Shown: positions 37,802-48,062, counted from the first letter of the stretch. The stretch is DNA of 64,000 nt from Telluria antibiotica (GCF_011682055.1 NZ_JAAQOM010000001.1:248001-312000); one strand, 5' to 3'. The notes: generated from the letters alone by a model not told the origin. Numbers and translations: made by a program.

Positions 37802-38653
37802 TCAGCGCCGCAGCTCCGACATGATCTTTTCGGCGAGGAAGTCGCACGGCGGCCGCTTCGATTTCGTACTGCGCGCGAGGACCACCTCCAACGGATCGAT
37901 TTCCGGCAAGCCCTGGGCCTGGCCGAGCAAGGAGAAGTGCGCCGGCACCGCGCAGCGCGCGAGCGGCGCCACCGCAAGCCCGGCTTCGACCATGCTGATG
38001 AGCCCCATCAGGCTCGGGCTCTCGTACGACGTCCGGTAGGGAATCTTCGCCCGTTCGAGGCTGCGGATCGCGTTCTCGCGCGCGACGCTGCCGGGCAGGA
38101 ACACGGCGATCGGCAACGGCCGCTCGCTCCAGATGCCCCGTGCGCCGGGCGACGCCGCCCAGACCATCGGTTCAAAGCGGATGAACTCCCCCGACAGGCC
38201 TTTCACGCGCGTCGCGCAGACCAGGTCGACGGATCCGTCCTTGACCATCGGCGCGAGCGCCACGCTGGGCAGTCCCACGACCTGGATCTGGACCTTGGGA
38301 TACGTGGCCGAGAACTTCTTGAGGATCGACGGCAGCAGCGACGACGCGTAGTCGTCGGGCACGCCGATGACGACGCGTCCCGTGATGTCCGGGCGCACCA
38401 CCGCCGCCCACGCTTCGTCGCGCAGCGCGAGCATGCGCCGGGCGTACGTCAGCAGGACTTCGCCATCCTGCGTCGGCGTCACGCTGCGGGCGCCGCGCAC
38501 GAACAGCGGTTTGCCGAGCGCCGTCTCCAGTGTCTTGATCTGCATGCTCACCGCCGACTGCGAGCGGTGGACGACTTCGGCCGCGCGGCTGATGTTGCCG
38601 GTATCGGCCACGGCCACGATCATGTTCAGGACGTCGAGATCGAGTGCTTTCAT
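37802..38653 (-). CDS. LysR-type transcriptional regulator
   Basis: 283 residues. The winged helix-turn-helix is at about 5-62 (MIVAVADTGNISRAAEVVHRSQSAVSMQIKTLE given as a region), followed by a linker helix and a periplasmic-binding-type effector domain (ITGRVVIGVPDDYASSLLP, then LPIAVFLPGSVARENA and GLISMVEAGLAVAPLA). It is divergent from the alpha/beta-hydrolase gene, with a T-N11-A-like palindrome between them (38671-38685), the classic LysR layout. It probably controls that hydrolase and itself. The effector is unknown. Confidence 0.92.
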   Translation of the reverse strand: MKALDLDVLNMIVAVADTGNISRAAEVVHRSQSAVSMQIKTLETALGKPLFVRGARSVTPTQDGEVLLTYARRMLALRDEAWAAVVRPDITGRVVIGVPDDYASSLLPSILKKFSATYPKVQIQVVGLPSVALAPMVKDGSVDLVCATRVKGLSGEFIRFEPMVWAASPGARGIWSERPLPIAVFLPGSVARENAIRSLERAKIPYRTSYESPSLMGLISMVEAGLAVAPLARCAVPAHFSLLGQAQGLPEIDPLEVVLARSTKSKRPPCDFLAEKIMSELRR

Positions 38654-38670
38654 AAGCTTCAGAAAATCTG

Positions 38671-38685
38671 ATTGATATGATCAAT
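38671..38685. promoter_or_regulatory. LysR-type box between divergent genes
   Basis: ATTGATATGATCAAT is a palindrome with arms ATTGAT and ATCAAT and contains the T-N11-A pattern of LysR operators. It lies 17 bases from the lysR start and 57 bases from the hydrolase start. Confidence 0.6.
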
Positions 38686-38742
38686 ATTATGCGATTTTCT
38701 TGATGCCAGGTGTGGTGCATAGTATCGGAAAGGAGGCCACAC

Positions 38743-39603
38743 ATGAACGCACGCACCGACCAACACGCCCTCGCCCGTCCGGAAACGTACTTTGCCACCC
38801 TGCCCTCCGGCGTGCGCATGCCGTACGTGACGCACGGCGCCGGCGAACCGCTCGTGTTCGTCCACGGGTCGCTGTGCGACTACCGGTACTGGAACAGCCA
38901 GGTCACAGTCCTGTCGCAGCGCTTCCTGTGCGTATCGGTGAGCCTGAGCCACTACTGGCCGGCCGACGACATGTCGATACCGGGTGCGTTCGGCTGGAGC
39001 ACGCACGTGGCCGAACTCGCCGAGTTCATCACGGCGCTGGGCATCGGTCCCGTGCATCTGGTCGGCCACTCGCGCGGCGGGTGCGTCGCCTTCCAGCTGG
39101 CGCGCGAATACCCGTACCTGGTGAAATCGCTGACGCTGGCCGACCCGGGCGGCCCGCTGCAGGTCGACGGCGTGGACGAGGCGGCCTTGCCGGCGGCGAC
39201 GATCGCGTTGCGAGCGCAGGTCGCCGACCTCATCGAGGATGGCGCGACCGACGCGGGCCTGCAGATGTTCGTCGACTCCGTCAGCATGCCCGGCATCTGG
39301 CGCAAGAGTCCGCCCGCGTTCCGCGCGATGGCGATCGACAATGCCGACACGCTGCCGAAACAGTTCCGCGATCCGCTGCCGGCCTACACGCAGGCCGGCG
39401 CGGCCGGCATCCCGTGCAGGACACTGCTGATCTCGGGCGCGAACAGCCCCGCGATGTATCGCGCCAACGTGGAGCGCCTGGCGGCGTGGATTCCGAGCGC
39501 CGAACTGCGCACGATCGCAGGCGCATCGCATGGCATGAACGTGACGCACGCGGCGGAATTCAACCGGTTGGTCGACGCGTTCGTGAGCGGCGTGGAGGCC
39601 TGA
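38743..39603 (+). CDS. Alpha/beta-hydrolase
   Basis: 286 residues from ATG 38743, chosen because AAAGGAGG lies at good spacing. Cytosolic, with no signal. The oxyanion region is FVHGSLCDYRYW, the nucleophile elbow is GHSRGG and the catalytic His is in GASHGMNVTH near the C-terminus; the acid is probably the Asp after SLTLADPGG or a nearby residue. The length and order of elements fit the fold of esterases, C-C hydrolases and haloperoxidase-like enzymes, and the substrate cannot be told from sequence. The divergent LysR gene suggests induction by a small aromatic or organic acid. Confidence 0.88.
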   Translation: MNARTDQHALARPETYFATLPSGVRMPYVTHGAGEPLVFVHGSLCDYRYWNSQVTVLSQRFLCVSVSLSHYWPADDMSIPGAFGWSTHVAELAEFITALGIGPVHLVGHSRGGCVAFQLAREYPYLVKSLTLADPGGPLQVDGVDEAALPAATIALRAQVADLIEDGATDAGLQMFVDSVSMPGIWRKSPPAFRAMAIDNADTLPKQFRDPLPAYTQAGAAGIPCRTLLISGANSPAMYRANVERLAAWIPSAELRTIAGASHGMNVTHAAEFNRLVDAFVSGVEA

Positions 39604-39639
39604 ACGCCGGCCCGCGCCGGCGTCACGGCGGTGCCGCCG

Positions 39640-39837
39640 CTATGGCCTGGCATCCTGCTTGCGGAAATACGCCGGCGAGCACAGGACGCGGAGCGCCACC
39701 GACCGCGGCACCCCCGCCTGTTCCATGAACAGCAAGGCGGGGTGAACGCCATCCCGACGGCAACGCTGCAACCCTTCCTCGACGGATCGGGCGGTCATGA
39801 CGTCGGTCCTCACATCGTTCTCTTTTCGTGCATCCAT
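39640..39837 (-). CDS. Conserved-looking small hypothetical protein
   Basis: 65 residues from ATG 39837, preferred because GGAGG lies seven bases upstream. The sequence is charged and helical with ARSVEEGLQRCRRDGVHPALLF followed by MEQAGVPRSVALRVLCSPAYF, an orderly pattern that looks like a real small protein rather than a shadow frame. I have the impression of short relatives in Massilia, but cannot name a function. No membrane segment. It converges on the alpha/beta-hydrolase gene. Confidence 0.55.
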   Translation of the reverse strand: MDARKENDVRTDVMTARSVEEGLQRCRRDGVHPALLFMEQAGVPRSVALRVLCSPAYFRKQDARP

Positions 39838-40164
39838 GCGGTCCTCCATGCGAGCGAAGGATGCTAGCAGAGCCCCGAGTGCACTTAAAGTAGTTTATGA
39901 AGACTTCATTCCAAGTGGATGATTTCGTAGGTTGTCTGCAAATCTTGCGGGTTTGGTATTGCAGGCCTCTTCAGTATAAGTTATTTCCGGAACAGCACGG
40001 CGGTGCCGACGCGGGTTGTCGACGCCAAGCCCCTGCGCGTCGTCCGCGAACAGGTCACGGGTTCGTCATGAAGCCGCACTACGATACATCGACGCGGTGT
40101 CCACCTGCTGCGCCGCTCGAACGGGTGGCTGCTGCAGGTGAAACACCTCGTGAAAGGATGCGGA
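39838..40164. other. Intergenic stretch
   Basis: About 330 bases without a convincing gene on either strand. The part from 39880 to 39990 is AT-richer than its surroundings and probably contains promoters for the divergent small genes at either side. I see no strong palindrome or terminator. Confidence 0.4.
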
Positions 40165-40575
40165 ATGAAATACACGTATCGCACCCGCGCGTTCCGATTG
40201 CTGGCCGAAGACGCGCGCCTGCCCAGCCGCACGACCCGCGTATTGCAAGCGCTGCTGACGGCCAGTCCGGTCGCGCTGCGAGGCGAACCGACGATGGTGC
40301 CGCGCGCCGCCCTGATCGAGGCAATGCGCGACGATGCCGCCAACGGAAGCAGCATCGCCATCACCGAAGACGCGCTTCTGCAGGTCCTGGAAGAGGTCGC
40401 GGACTCGTACTGGCGCGTATCCGAGGGGCAAAGCGTTTCCACCGGATTCTTTCTCGACAGCTTCGGCCTGTCGCACCTGTCGGGATTCGTCCATTTCCAG
40501 TTCGACCACGACTTCGTGACGGTACTGGAACTGATCAGCCGCCAGTTGCGCGACGATGCCGAACGCCCGCCATGA
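40165..40575 (+). CDS. Hypothetical cytosolic protein
   Basis: 136 residues from ATG 40165, preceded by AAGGATGCGG. No signal peptide or membrane segment. The first half is helical and basic (MKYTYRTRAFRLLAEDARLPSRTTRVLQALL given as a region), with PRAALIEAMRDDA and DALLQVLEEVADSYWRVSEG looking like a small winged-helix-type arrangement. The last third (FGLSHLSGFVHFQFDHDF) looks like a beta hairpin. I do not recognise the family and assign no function. It stands alone between AT-rich stretches upstream of pstS. Confidence 0.6.
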   Translation: MKYTYRTRAFRLLAEDARLPSRTTRVLQALLTASPVALRGEPTMVPRAALIEAMRDDAANGSSIAITEDALLQVLEEVADSYWRVSEGQSVSTGFFLDSFGLSHLSGFVHFQFDHDFVTVLELISRQLRDDAERPP

Positions 40576-40655
40576 ATCCCAGCGAGCATGCCTGACCGGA
40601 TCGGTCAGCCGCCGATGTCCCCTGGCGGCATCACATCCCTTTGACAACAATAGTT

Positions 40656-40673
40656 ATGTCATGAACATGTTAT
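40656..40673 (+). promoter_or_regulatory. Pho-box-like site upstream of pstS
   Basis: ATGTCATGAACATGTTAT matches the PhoB consensus CTGTCATAWAWCTGTCAY at 13 of 18 positions, with the two TGTnA-type half-sites in direct orientation 11 bases apart. It ends 48 bases before the pstS ATG in an AT-rich promoter zone, which suits phosphate-starvation control. Confidence 0.55.
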
Positions 40674-40721
40674 TTATCTTGCTTACAATGCGTCCACTTT
40701 CTTAATAGCTGAGAGGCTGAT

Positions 40722-41765
<1,044 letters not shown>

Positions 41766-41793
41766 GCCGGGCCGCTGCACCATCCCCTCCTCC

Positions 41794-41819
41794 GCGCCCG
41801 CGTTTCAGCGGGCGCTTTT
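41794..41819 (+). terminator. Intrinsic terminator after pstS
   Basis: A perfect eight-base stem GCGCCCGC/GCGGGCGC with loop GTTTCA and a TTTT tail, 29 bases after the pstS stop. It isolates pstS from the DUF2278 gene. Confidence 0.88.
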
Positions 41820-41934
41820 CGTCCGTTTCTGCTCGTCGGACGTAGAAACCACGAGAATTTCTGGCACTCTCGATGGATGGGCGAGCGTCATGCCATTCCG
41901 GCCATCGGCTTGCCCCCATCGAAAGGAACCATCC

Positions 41935-42642
41935 ATGCCTGTTTCGAAGTACGGTGTCCTGAAGGGCACGATCGCCGGTCATTTGCGCGATGCCGACGAC
42001 GACCATTACCAGATCCTCGTTTCCGCAGACGGAACCATGTTTCGCATCGCGGTCAACGTCAAATCGTCGGCACCCAAGGCGCCATCCGATTTACTGTTCA
42101 TGACGTCGAACAGGATTCCCGACACGTACGTGGCCGCGCTGCAGGAACTGGGACCGGGTTACACGCGGTTGGCGTCGAAACCCGGTGGGCTCGCGCTCGA
42201 TTACGTCCGTTGCGACTGGATCAAGCCAACGGCAATGCGCGCCGTGCCCCCGTATCAGGCGGGAGCCGATAACGACTTGAAGGACAAGATCGAAGCGGCC
42301 GTCGGCGCGGCGATCCGCCAGGAAGGCAGCGTCGTCTATGCGTTCGGCAGCAAATGGGGGCCCGAGAAAGATAAAAAGGACCGCTACTTTCGCTTCTTGC
42401 CCGGCAACGGCATCCACGATATCCACATGAACCAGGGGAATGGCGCCGGCTATCGCAAGGACAACGGTGTGTTCCAGGACGGCGGCCTCGTCTTCGAATA
42501 CCCGAACGGCAAGCGCCAGGCGTTCTTCTTCGCTTTCCAGTCGCAGACGTTCGCGACGGATGACAAGACGGGCAACGCGCTGGACGATCGGAAACCAAAA
42601 AAGAACAAGCCGTCCAAGCGCGCGAACAAAAAATCCGCGTAA
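41935..42642 (+). CDS. DUF2278-family protein
   Basis: 235 residues from ATG 41935, chosen because AAAGGAA precedes it and the family sequence begins there (MPVSKYGVLKGTIAG). Further family-like blocks are HYQILVSADGTMFRIAVNVKS, PGGLALDYVRCDWI, SVVYAFGSKWGPE and the highly characteristic PGNGIHDIHMNQGN, followed by a strand-rich end and a Lys-rich tail. No signal peptide, so cytosolic unless exported otherwise. DUF2278 proteins have no established reaction that I know of. It lies between pstS and a phytase-like gene. Confidence 0.88.
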   Translation: MPVSKYGVLKGTIAGHLRDADDDHYQILVSADGTMFRIAVNVKSSAPKAPSDLLFMTSNRIPDTYVAALQELGPGYTRLASKPGGLALDYVRCDWIKPTAMRAVPPYQAGADNDLKDKIEAAVGAAIRQEGSVVYAFGSKWGPEKDKKDRYFRFLPGNGIHDIHMNQGNGAGYRKDNGVFQDGGLVFEYPNGKRQAFFFAFQSQTFATDDKTGNALDDRKPKKNKPSKRANKKSA

Positions 42643-42714
42643 TCCGACAGTAATCGTCCGGTAACCATCCAGCTTTAAAGTTGAATTATTTTCAATCAAC
42701 TGGAGCTGGAGACA

Positions 42715-44103
42715 ATGAAGAAATCGACACTTTCGATGGCCCTTCTCGTGGCGCTGTGCGGGCTGAAACCCGCGCTCGCCGCGCCCGTGTTGCTGGCGGC
42801 CGGAACACTGAGCGGCAGCGGTGGCGACCTGTCTGCCGCAACGGCTGGATCACTCGAAAACGGGACCGCCGGCAACCTGCTGGGCGGTATCGGTTCCGGC
42901 CTCGCGTGGGCGGGTGGCAATACCTTCATCGCGACACCGGACCGGGGCCCGAACGCGACGAACTGGAATGCGGCACTCGATAACACGACGTCCTATCTCT
43001 CCCGTTTTCAGACGCTCCAACTCGGCCTGGTCAAGAACAGCGGCGGCAGCGGCTGGACGTTGACGCCGACGCTGACCGCCACGACGCTGATGTACAGCGC
43101 CACGCGGCTCGCCTACGCGGCCGGCGCCACCCCGGCACTCAACGACGCCAGCCATTATTACTTCTCCGGGCGCTCGGACAATTTCGACCCCTCGCAGCCG
43201 TCGACCAACCCGCACAATGCGCGTCTCGACCCGGAAGGCGTACGCGTGTCGAAGGACGGCAAGTCGATCTTCGTGTCCGACGAATACGGCCCGTACGTCT
43301 ACCAGATCGATCGCGCCACCGGCCAGCGCGTCCGCTCGTATGCCTTGCCGGGCAACCTTGCAGTCACTCACCTGAGCGCACAAGCCGATGCGGAAATCAG
43401 CGGCAACGCCGTCGGCCGCGTCGCCAACAAGGGCATGGAGGGGTTGGCGATCACGCCCGACGGCAAGACCCTCGTCGGCATCATGCAGGCCCCCCTGGAA
43501 CAGGACGCGGCCAAGAACCTGCGCATCGTGACGGTCGATATCGCAACCGGCACCACGCACGAATACGCGTACATGCTGACCAGCGGTTCGGGCGTGAGCG
43601 AGATCGTCGCCCTGAACGACCACCAGTTCCTCGTCGACGAACGCGACGGCAAGGGCCTGGGGGATGGCACCAAGGCGTCGGTCAAGCAGATCTTCAAGAT
43701 CGACCTGAATGGCGCACAGGACGTCGCGGCGCTGAGTGGCGACCTGTCGGCGAAGGCGGTTGCGAAAAGCCTCGTGCTCGATGTGGTGGCCGTGTTGGGC
43801 GCCAACGGCATCGCGCCCGCGCAAATCCCGGCCAAGATCGAAGGGCTGGCGTTCGGCGCGGACGTGGTCGACAACGGCGTGCTGATGCACACGCTGTACG
43901 TCGCGAACGACAATGACTTCGTGCGCGCGACCGCGGGCGACAACAAGTTTTACGTGTTCGGCATCAGCGACGCGGATCTGGGCAAGGTGGGCGCAACCTA
44001 CTCGGCCCAGCAATTCGCTGCGGACGTACCGGAGCCGGCATCGATCGCGCTGGTGTTGGGTGGCCTGGGCATGCTGACGGCGCGCGTACGACGCCGGGCC
44101 TGA
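42715..44103 (+). CDS. Phytase-like esterase with PEP-CTERM sorting signal
   Basis: 462 residues with a signal peptide (cleavage near ALA-APV, residue 23) and a C-terminal PEP-CTERM signal (VPEPAS, hydrophobic IALVLGGLGMLTA, tail RVRRRA). The body fits the esterase-like activity of phytase domain (PF13449 type): GSGLAWAGGNTFIATPDRG, RLDPEGVRVSKDGKSIFVSDEYGPYVYQID, NKGMEGLAITPDGKTLVGIMQ, FLVDERDGKG and AKIEGLAFG, a beta-propeller pattern with acidic metal-type residues. It would hydrolyse a phosphate or carboxyl ester on the cell surface. Proximity to pstS suggests phosphate scavenging, but I see no good Pho box before it. Confidence 0.87.
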   Translation: MKKSTLSMALLVALCGLKPALAAPVLLAAGTLSGSGGDLSAATAGSLENGTAGNLLGGIGSGLAWAGGNTFIATPDRGPNATNWNAALDNTTSYLSRFQTLQLGLVKNSGGSGWTLTPTLTATTLMYSATRLAYAAGATPALNDASHYYFSGRSDNFDPSQPSTNPHNARLDPEGVRVSKDGKSIFVSDEYGPYVYQIDRATGQRVRSYALPGNLAVTHLSAQADAEISGNAVGRVANKGMEGLAITPDGKTLVGIMQAPLEQDAAKNLRIVTVDIATGTTHEYAYMLTSGSGVSEIVALNDHQFLVDERDGKGLGDGTKASVKQIFKIDLNGAQDVAALSGDLSAKAVAKSLVLDVVAVLGANGIAPAQIPAKIEGLAFGADVVDNGVLMHTLYVANDNDFVRATAGDNKFYVFGISDADLGKVGATYSAQQFAADVPEPASIALVLGGLGMLTARVRRRA

Positions 44104-44128
44104 GCCGCCGGGCGGGCCTCGGCCCGTG

Positions 44129-45244
44129 TCATCTGACGGCGCGCCGATGCTTGCCAAGGAACTCCAGCAGCATGCGGCTCGCGTCCGGTCCCGCTTCCGC
44201 ATTGAACCGCATTGCCGGATCGCCACCGCTCCAGGCATGGCCCAGACCCGCAATACGAACGACGCGCAGCACGACCTTGCGGCCTACGAGGTAGTCGTGG
44301 ATCTCGTGAGCGTTCCGGCTTCCACCCCGCCCTGCGGGCTTGATGGCGACGCGCGTTGCAGGACCGTGCGGCAAGCCATTCAGTTGCAGCCACTGACGGG
44401 CCAACTGGTGCTGGTTGATCGGATGTACGACGCGATCGTCATCGCCCTGGATCAGCAGGGCGGGCATCGACGGCATCGCGCCGCGCGCCAATACGGCGAC
44501 AATCGCCGCCTCCGACTGCACGGCCGCTCCGTGGCGCATTACCTGCAGCGCGCCCATCGGCGTGTGGCCGGCGCCGAACACGGGGCCGGAATGCATGCCG
44601 ACGGCCGCGATCAGGTCCGGACGATTCACGGCGAGCACGGCCGCCATGCCGGCGCCGGCGGACAAGCCGCACGCGTAGATGCGGCGTCGATCGACCGGAT
44701 GCTGCTCGCACACGCGCTCGATCAACCCTGCCAGCGCACCAGTCTCCCCGCCGCCTTGCTGGATCGATCGTTCGTACCAACGCCAGCAGCGCTGCGCCTG
44801 CACACGCATCGGCTGCTGGGGATACAGCACGGCGTACCCTTTTTCTTCCGCGAGCCGGTTCATGCGCGTGCCCTCGGCGAACTGCGTCGCGCTCTGCTGG
44901 CAGCCATGCAGCATCACGATCAGCGGCCACCCGTCCCGTGCCGCGCCGTCGGCACGAGGCGTCGGCAGGTACAGCCAGTACGACATGTGCTGCACGACGG
45001 CCTGTCCCGGCCGCGATGGCAGTGGATACCGTCCCGCCAGCCACTGGCCCTGCGCGCGCGGACCGGAGCGCTGGTCGGATGCCGTTGGCGCCACGACCGC
45101 AGGCGGGCGCGGCGCCGCCTTGCGCTTGCGTTTTTTCGATGGCGTAGCATGGCTGCCCAACATCCTGACGAGCGCCGCCTGTTGCGTTGTCGCGGCGCGC
45201 GCCAGGGTGCGCATGAGGCGGACGCCCGGGGCGCGTTTGGCCAT
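44129..45244 (-). CDS. PHB-depolymerase-family esterase
   Basis: 371 residues from ATG 45244. The N-terminal 80 residues are basic and low-complexity (SKKRKRKAAPRPP) with no classical signal, then an alpha/beta-hydrolase of the PHB-depolymerase esterase group: oxyanion loop MLHGCQQSA, nucleophile Ser in GLSAGAGM, acid Asp in LIQGDDDRVVHP and His in GLGHAWSGGDP. The motif ARDGWPLIVMLHGC is typical of this family. Either an intracellular polyester depolymerase or a general esterase. It is the last gene of the minus-strand series that contains the two AraC regulators, 98 bases after the nearer one. Confidence 0.87.
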   Translation of the reverse strand: MAKRAPGVRLMRTLARAATTQQAALVRMLGSHATPSKKRKRKAAPRPPAVVAPTASDQRSGPRAQGQWLAGRYPLPSRPGQAVVQHMSYWLYLPTPRADGAARDGWPLIVMLHGCQQSATQFAEGTRMNRLAEEKGYAVLYPQQPMRVQAQRCWRWYERSIQQGGGETGALAGLIERVCEQHPVDRRRIYACGLSAGAGMAAVLAVNRPDLIAAVGMHSGPVFGAGHTPMGALQVMRHGAAVQSEAAIVAVLARGAMPSMPALLIQGDDDRVVHPINQHQLARQWLQLNGLPHGPATRVAIKPAGRGGSRNAHEIHDYLVGRKVVLRVVRIAGLGHAWSGGDPAMRFNAEAGPDASRMLLEFLGKHRRAVR

Positions 45245-45342
45245 AGGATCCCGGCGAAGTTGTGTTGCATCGCAATATAACGCCGACGATGCACGCGCTC
45301 TGTGCGCTGGCATACACCCGAACGTCGTCCGACTCGAGCGCG

Positions 45343-46539
45343 TCAGGCGGTGCCGGTCGGCGGCGCAGGTTCGGGAGGGGCTGCCTGTTGGGTTGCAACG
45401 CTCCGGAACACCCCGGGCGTGCACCCGTACTCTTCCTTGAACAGCTTGTTGAAATGCGAGATGCTGGCAAAACCGACGGAATACGCAATGTCTGCGATGG
45501 GTGTGCCGTGCCGGTCGTTCAGCAGCCGTGCAGCTTCCGTCAGCCTCAATGCATTGACGTAGCCCGTAAAGGTCAGGCCGAGCTCCGTTTTGAGGATCTC
45601 GTTGATTTTCTTGCGGTCCGCGCCGATCCGCGCGGAGACGGTGGCCATGTTCAGTTCAGGGTCGGCGAAGTGCATGCCGATGAACTGCAGAATAGCAGCC
45701 TTTTCCTTGTCCTTGAACGGTTCCAGCGTCAGTTCCCGGTAGGCGACGAACGGCATGTCGCTGTTCAACCGCGCATTCAGGCTCGCGGCCAGGGCGCGCG
45801 CGTGTGCCCGTAAAAACCAGACAGCGAATGCGCCCCAGCCGGCGGCGACGACGATGGCCAGTGCGACGAGGTAGCGATCATCGCGGCCGTGCAACGTGAA
45901 TTCGCTGATCTCGACATGGGACGCGACGTCGCGCGGGCTGCGGTGGCTGATACCGAACACGAATTTGGCAACCTGGTCCAGCGTGTAGGACTGGCGCGCC
46001 GGATCGACGTTGTACGTCCCGAACCACCATGGCGGAATGGTGAGACGGGTCAGATCCAGCGACACCGGCGTTCCCCGTTCGCTGCACGAGAAATAGGTAC
46101 TGGGCGACGGGTACGTCCAGAACTTGCCCGGTTGGGCGACGCGCGCGTCGAATAGCGGCATGGCGAACAGCAATGAGTTCGCGGGCACGCATTTGGCGAC
46201 GAAAGACACGGTGGTGTACCTCGACAGGTCCGCAGGCATGGCATTCCCCTGGCTGTCTTCCAGCAGCATGTCCGCCGCGACGTAAGGATAGTTCGCGGCG
46301 CCCGTGAGCCTGAAATCGAAGCGGAGCGATTGCTGGCCGGGTTCGAGAATGCGAATGGTCGACGTCCCGCCCAATGCGGCGTCCGTCGTGGTGACCGGGC
46401 GCCAGTGCGGCCACCCTCGCCCCTGCGGAATGAGCGACGTGGAAGGATGGCTTTGATGGATGCAGAAACCGGCGGCCAGCGCATCGACGACCAGAAGGAG
46501 GATCAGCGCGACGAGCGCCTTCCTGAAGAATGCTTGCAT
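45343..46539 (-). CDS. Transmembrane AraC-type regulator (first paralog)
   Basis: 398 residues. A membrane helix at about 7-26 and another at about 220-242 frame a periplasmic domain of about 190 residues. That domain looks like a CBM11/CIA30-type beta-sandwich (SLRFDFRLTG, DLSRYTTVSFVAKC, PVSLDLTRLTIPPWWFG, LDQVAKFVFG, HVEISEFTLHG). The cytosolic end is an AraC helix-turn-helix pair (LRLTEAARLLNDRHGTPIADIAYSVGF and ISHFNKLFKEEYGCTPGVFR, as regions). It is a one-component membrane regulator, perhaps sensing a saccharide outside the inner membrane. It is closely related to the gene at 48297-49487 and lies 89 bases after the deacetylase gene. Confidence 0.88.
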   Translation of the reverse strand: MQAFFRKALVALILLLVVDALAAGFCIHQSHPSTSLIPQGRGWPHWRPVTTTDAALGGTSTIRILEPGQQSLRFDFRLTGAANYPYVAADMLLEDSQGNAMPADLSRYTTVSFVAKCVPANSLLFAMPLFDARVAQPGKFWTYPSPSTYFSCSERGTPVSLDLTRLTIPPWWFGTYNVDPARQSYTLDQVAKFVFGISHRSPRDVASHVEISEFTLHGRDDRYLVALAIVVAAGWGAFAVWFLRAHARALAASLNARLNSDMPFVAYRELTLEPFKDKEKAAILQFIGMHFADPELNMATVSARIGADRKKINEILKTELGLTFTGYVNALRLTEAARLLNDRHGTPIADIAYSVGFASISHFNKLFKEEYGCTPGVFRSVATQQAAPPEPAPPTGTA

Positions 46540-46628
46540 AACGCTCAGCCGGATTCGTTCCTTTCCGATAGCCCGCCCGGATCATATCAGCTCTTGCCGG
46601 CGGCGAGCCCCGCCGGCAAGAACAGGGA

Positions 46629-48062
46629 TTACTGCGTCCAGGTCAGCGATTGCACATCCAGCGACACCTCGTAGTAACCGCGCGAATTCCAGCTCAGCGG
46701 CGCGCCGTTCTGCGTCAGCGTGCCGCCATTCACCACGACACGCAGCTTGCGGCCCGACGGGAAGTTCGGGGGCAGCGTCCAGGTCCACGTCGTCACGCCG
46801 CCGACGGTCGTCGGCGTTGCCGCCTGCAGAAGCTGCTGGCCGCGCCAGTAGGCGCCGATGTTGACCACGCTGTCGATCCACATCGTGCCGAGCGATTTCG
46901 CGTAAGTCATATTGCCCGTGACCGCGTCGATGCCCTCCGCGCCGCCCCAGTTCTGCGTGGTGGGTACCAGCGTGTGGAACAGGTAGATCATCCACTTGCC
47001 CTGGCCCAGGGCGGTGTCCACGGCCGTGTTGAACGCGGACACGGGATGGCCGTCCGCCGTGGCATCGCCCGGCACCTGTGCAAGCGGCAGGTTCATCAGA
47101 TCGCTACCGGTGCCGGGCGCGACCATGCCCGGCCACACGCCGCGCGCGACCATGAAGCGCGACGTGGCCGCTGGTTTGTAGTCCATGTCGCCGAACGGGT
47201 AGGCGGTGGTCCAGACGCCGGACTGTCCGATCTTCGTGCGGATGTAGTCGGTGGTGTCGTCGAACTCGGCCCCGGCGCTGCCCAGGCCTTGCGGACACGT
47301 GCCGGGATCGTTGTCGGTCAGCTCCGCGGCCTTGCAATGGTGCGTGGTGTGGTTACCGATTTCCGAACCCTGGGCGACGGCATCCTTCCAGGTCGCGTCG
47401 AAGTTGGGATACCAGTTGGCCGCGGGGTTGATGTAGTAGGTGACGCGGACGCGCTGGGCCTTCAGCTCCGGGTAGTGATCGATCTGCGACGGTTGCGAGT
47501 CGTCGAACGTGTAGGACATCGCGGCCTTGAAGCCGGCCCAGTCGAGCACGCGCAGCCCTGGCTGTCCCGTCGTGCCGGACGGACGGGCCACCTCGCGGTC
47601 CGCGAGCGGCAGCGGCAGGCCGGCCGCACCGCCGTCGTTCCACGCCAGCACCTGCACCTTCAGCGGGGCCTGCGTGCTGCGTTGGCCATCGCTGACCTGC
47701 ACGACGAGGTCGTAGTCGTTGTGGGCATCGGCGTCGGCGGGCTTCGCCGTGTCGGGGGCCTGGCGGAACGCCAGGGCGCCGGTCGCGGGATCGATCTGGA
47801 AGCGGGCCGCATCGGTGCCCGAAATGGACCAGCTCGCGCTGCGCCCTGCCCCGACGGTCGCCGACGGCATCAGGAACGTCGCCGTCAGCCCTTCATGGAC
47901 GTTCAGGGTCGCCGGGACGGACAGTACGGGGGCGGCCGCCGAAGGCTTGCTGGCAGCCAGGATGTCGGGGGTGTTGGTCGCCTTGCTGCCGCCACTGCAG
48001 GCTTCAAGGAAAGCGACGGCCAGGGCCGAGACGACGAAACGAAGATTGCACTTCCTGTTCAA
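46629..48062 (-). CDS. Polysaccharide deacetylase lipoprotein
   Basis: 477 residues starting at TTG 48062, chosen because GGAGGAG lies five bases upstream and the lipoprotein signal begins there (LNRKCNLRFVVSALAVAFLEAC, lipobox Cys at residue 22). A cadherin-like Ig domain occupies about 50-150 (LNVHEGLTATFLMPSATVG, FQIDPATGALAF). A NodB-type deacetylase follows: metal Asp in MSYTFDDSQ, metal His pair in GNHTTHHC and a later block (TTAYPFGDMDY, WMIYLFHTLV). A C-terminal beta domain ends in Trp-rich strands. It would remove acetyl or N-acetyl groups from a polysaccharide at the cell envelope. It is flanked by the two membrane AraC regulators. Confidence 0.85.
   Translation of the reverse strand: MNRKCNLRFVVSALAVAFLEACSGGSKATNTPDILAASKPSAAAPVLSVPATLNVHEGLTATFLMPSATVGAGRSASWSISGTDAARFQIDPATGALAFRQAPDTAKPADADAHNDYDLVVQVSDGQRSTQAPLKVQVLAWNDGGAAGLPLPLADREVARPSGTTGQPGLRVLDWAGFKAAMSYTFDDSQPSQIDHYPELKAQRVRVTYYINPAANWYPNFDATWKDAVAQGSEIGNHTTHHCKAAELTDNDPGTCPQGLGSAGAEFDDTTDYIRTKIGQSGVWTTAYPFGDMDYKPAATSRFMVARGVWPGMVAPGTGSDLMNLPLAQVPGDATADGHPVSAFNTAVDTALGQGKWMIYLFHTLVPTTQNWGGAEGIDAVTGNMTYAKSLGTMWIDSVVNIGAYWRGQQLLQAATPTTVGGVTTWTWTLPPNFPSGRKLRVVVNGGTLTQNGAPLSWNSRGYYEVSLDVQSLTWTQ

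Noticed and set aside
40165..40575. Plasmid-type replication initiator
   Set aside because: A faint winged-helix and hairpin impression only. There are no iterons, origin-like AT repeats or partition genes nearby, so no function was assigned.
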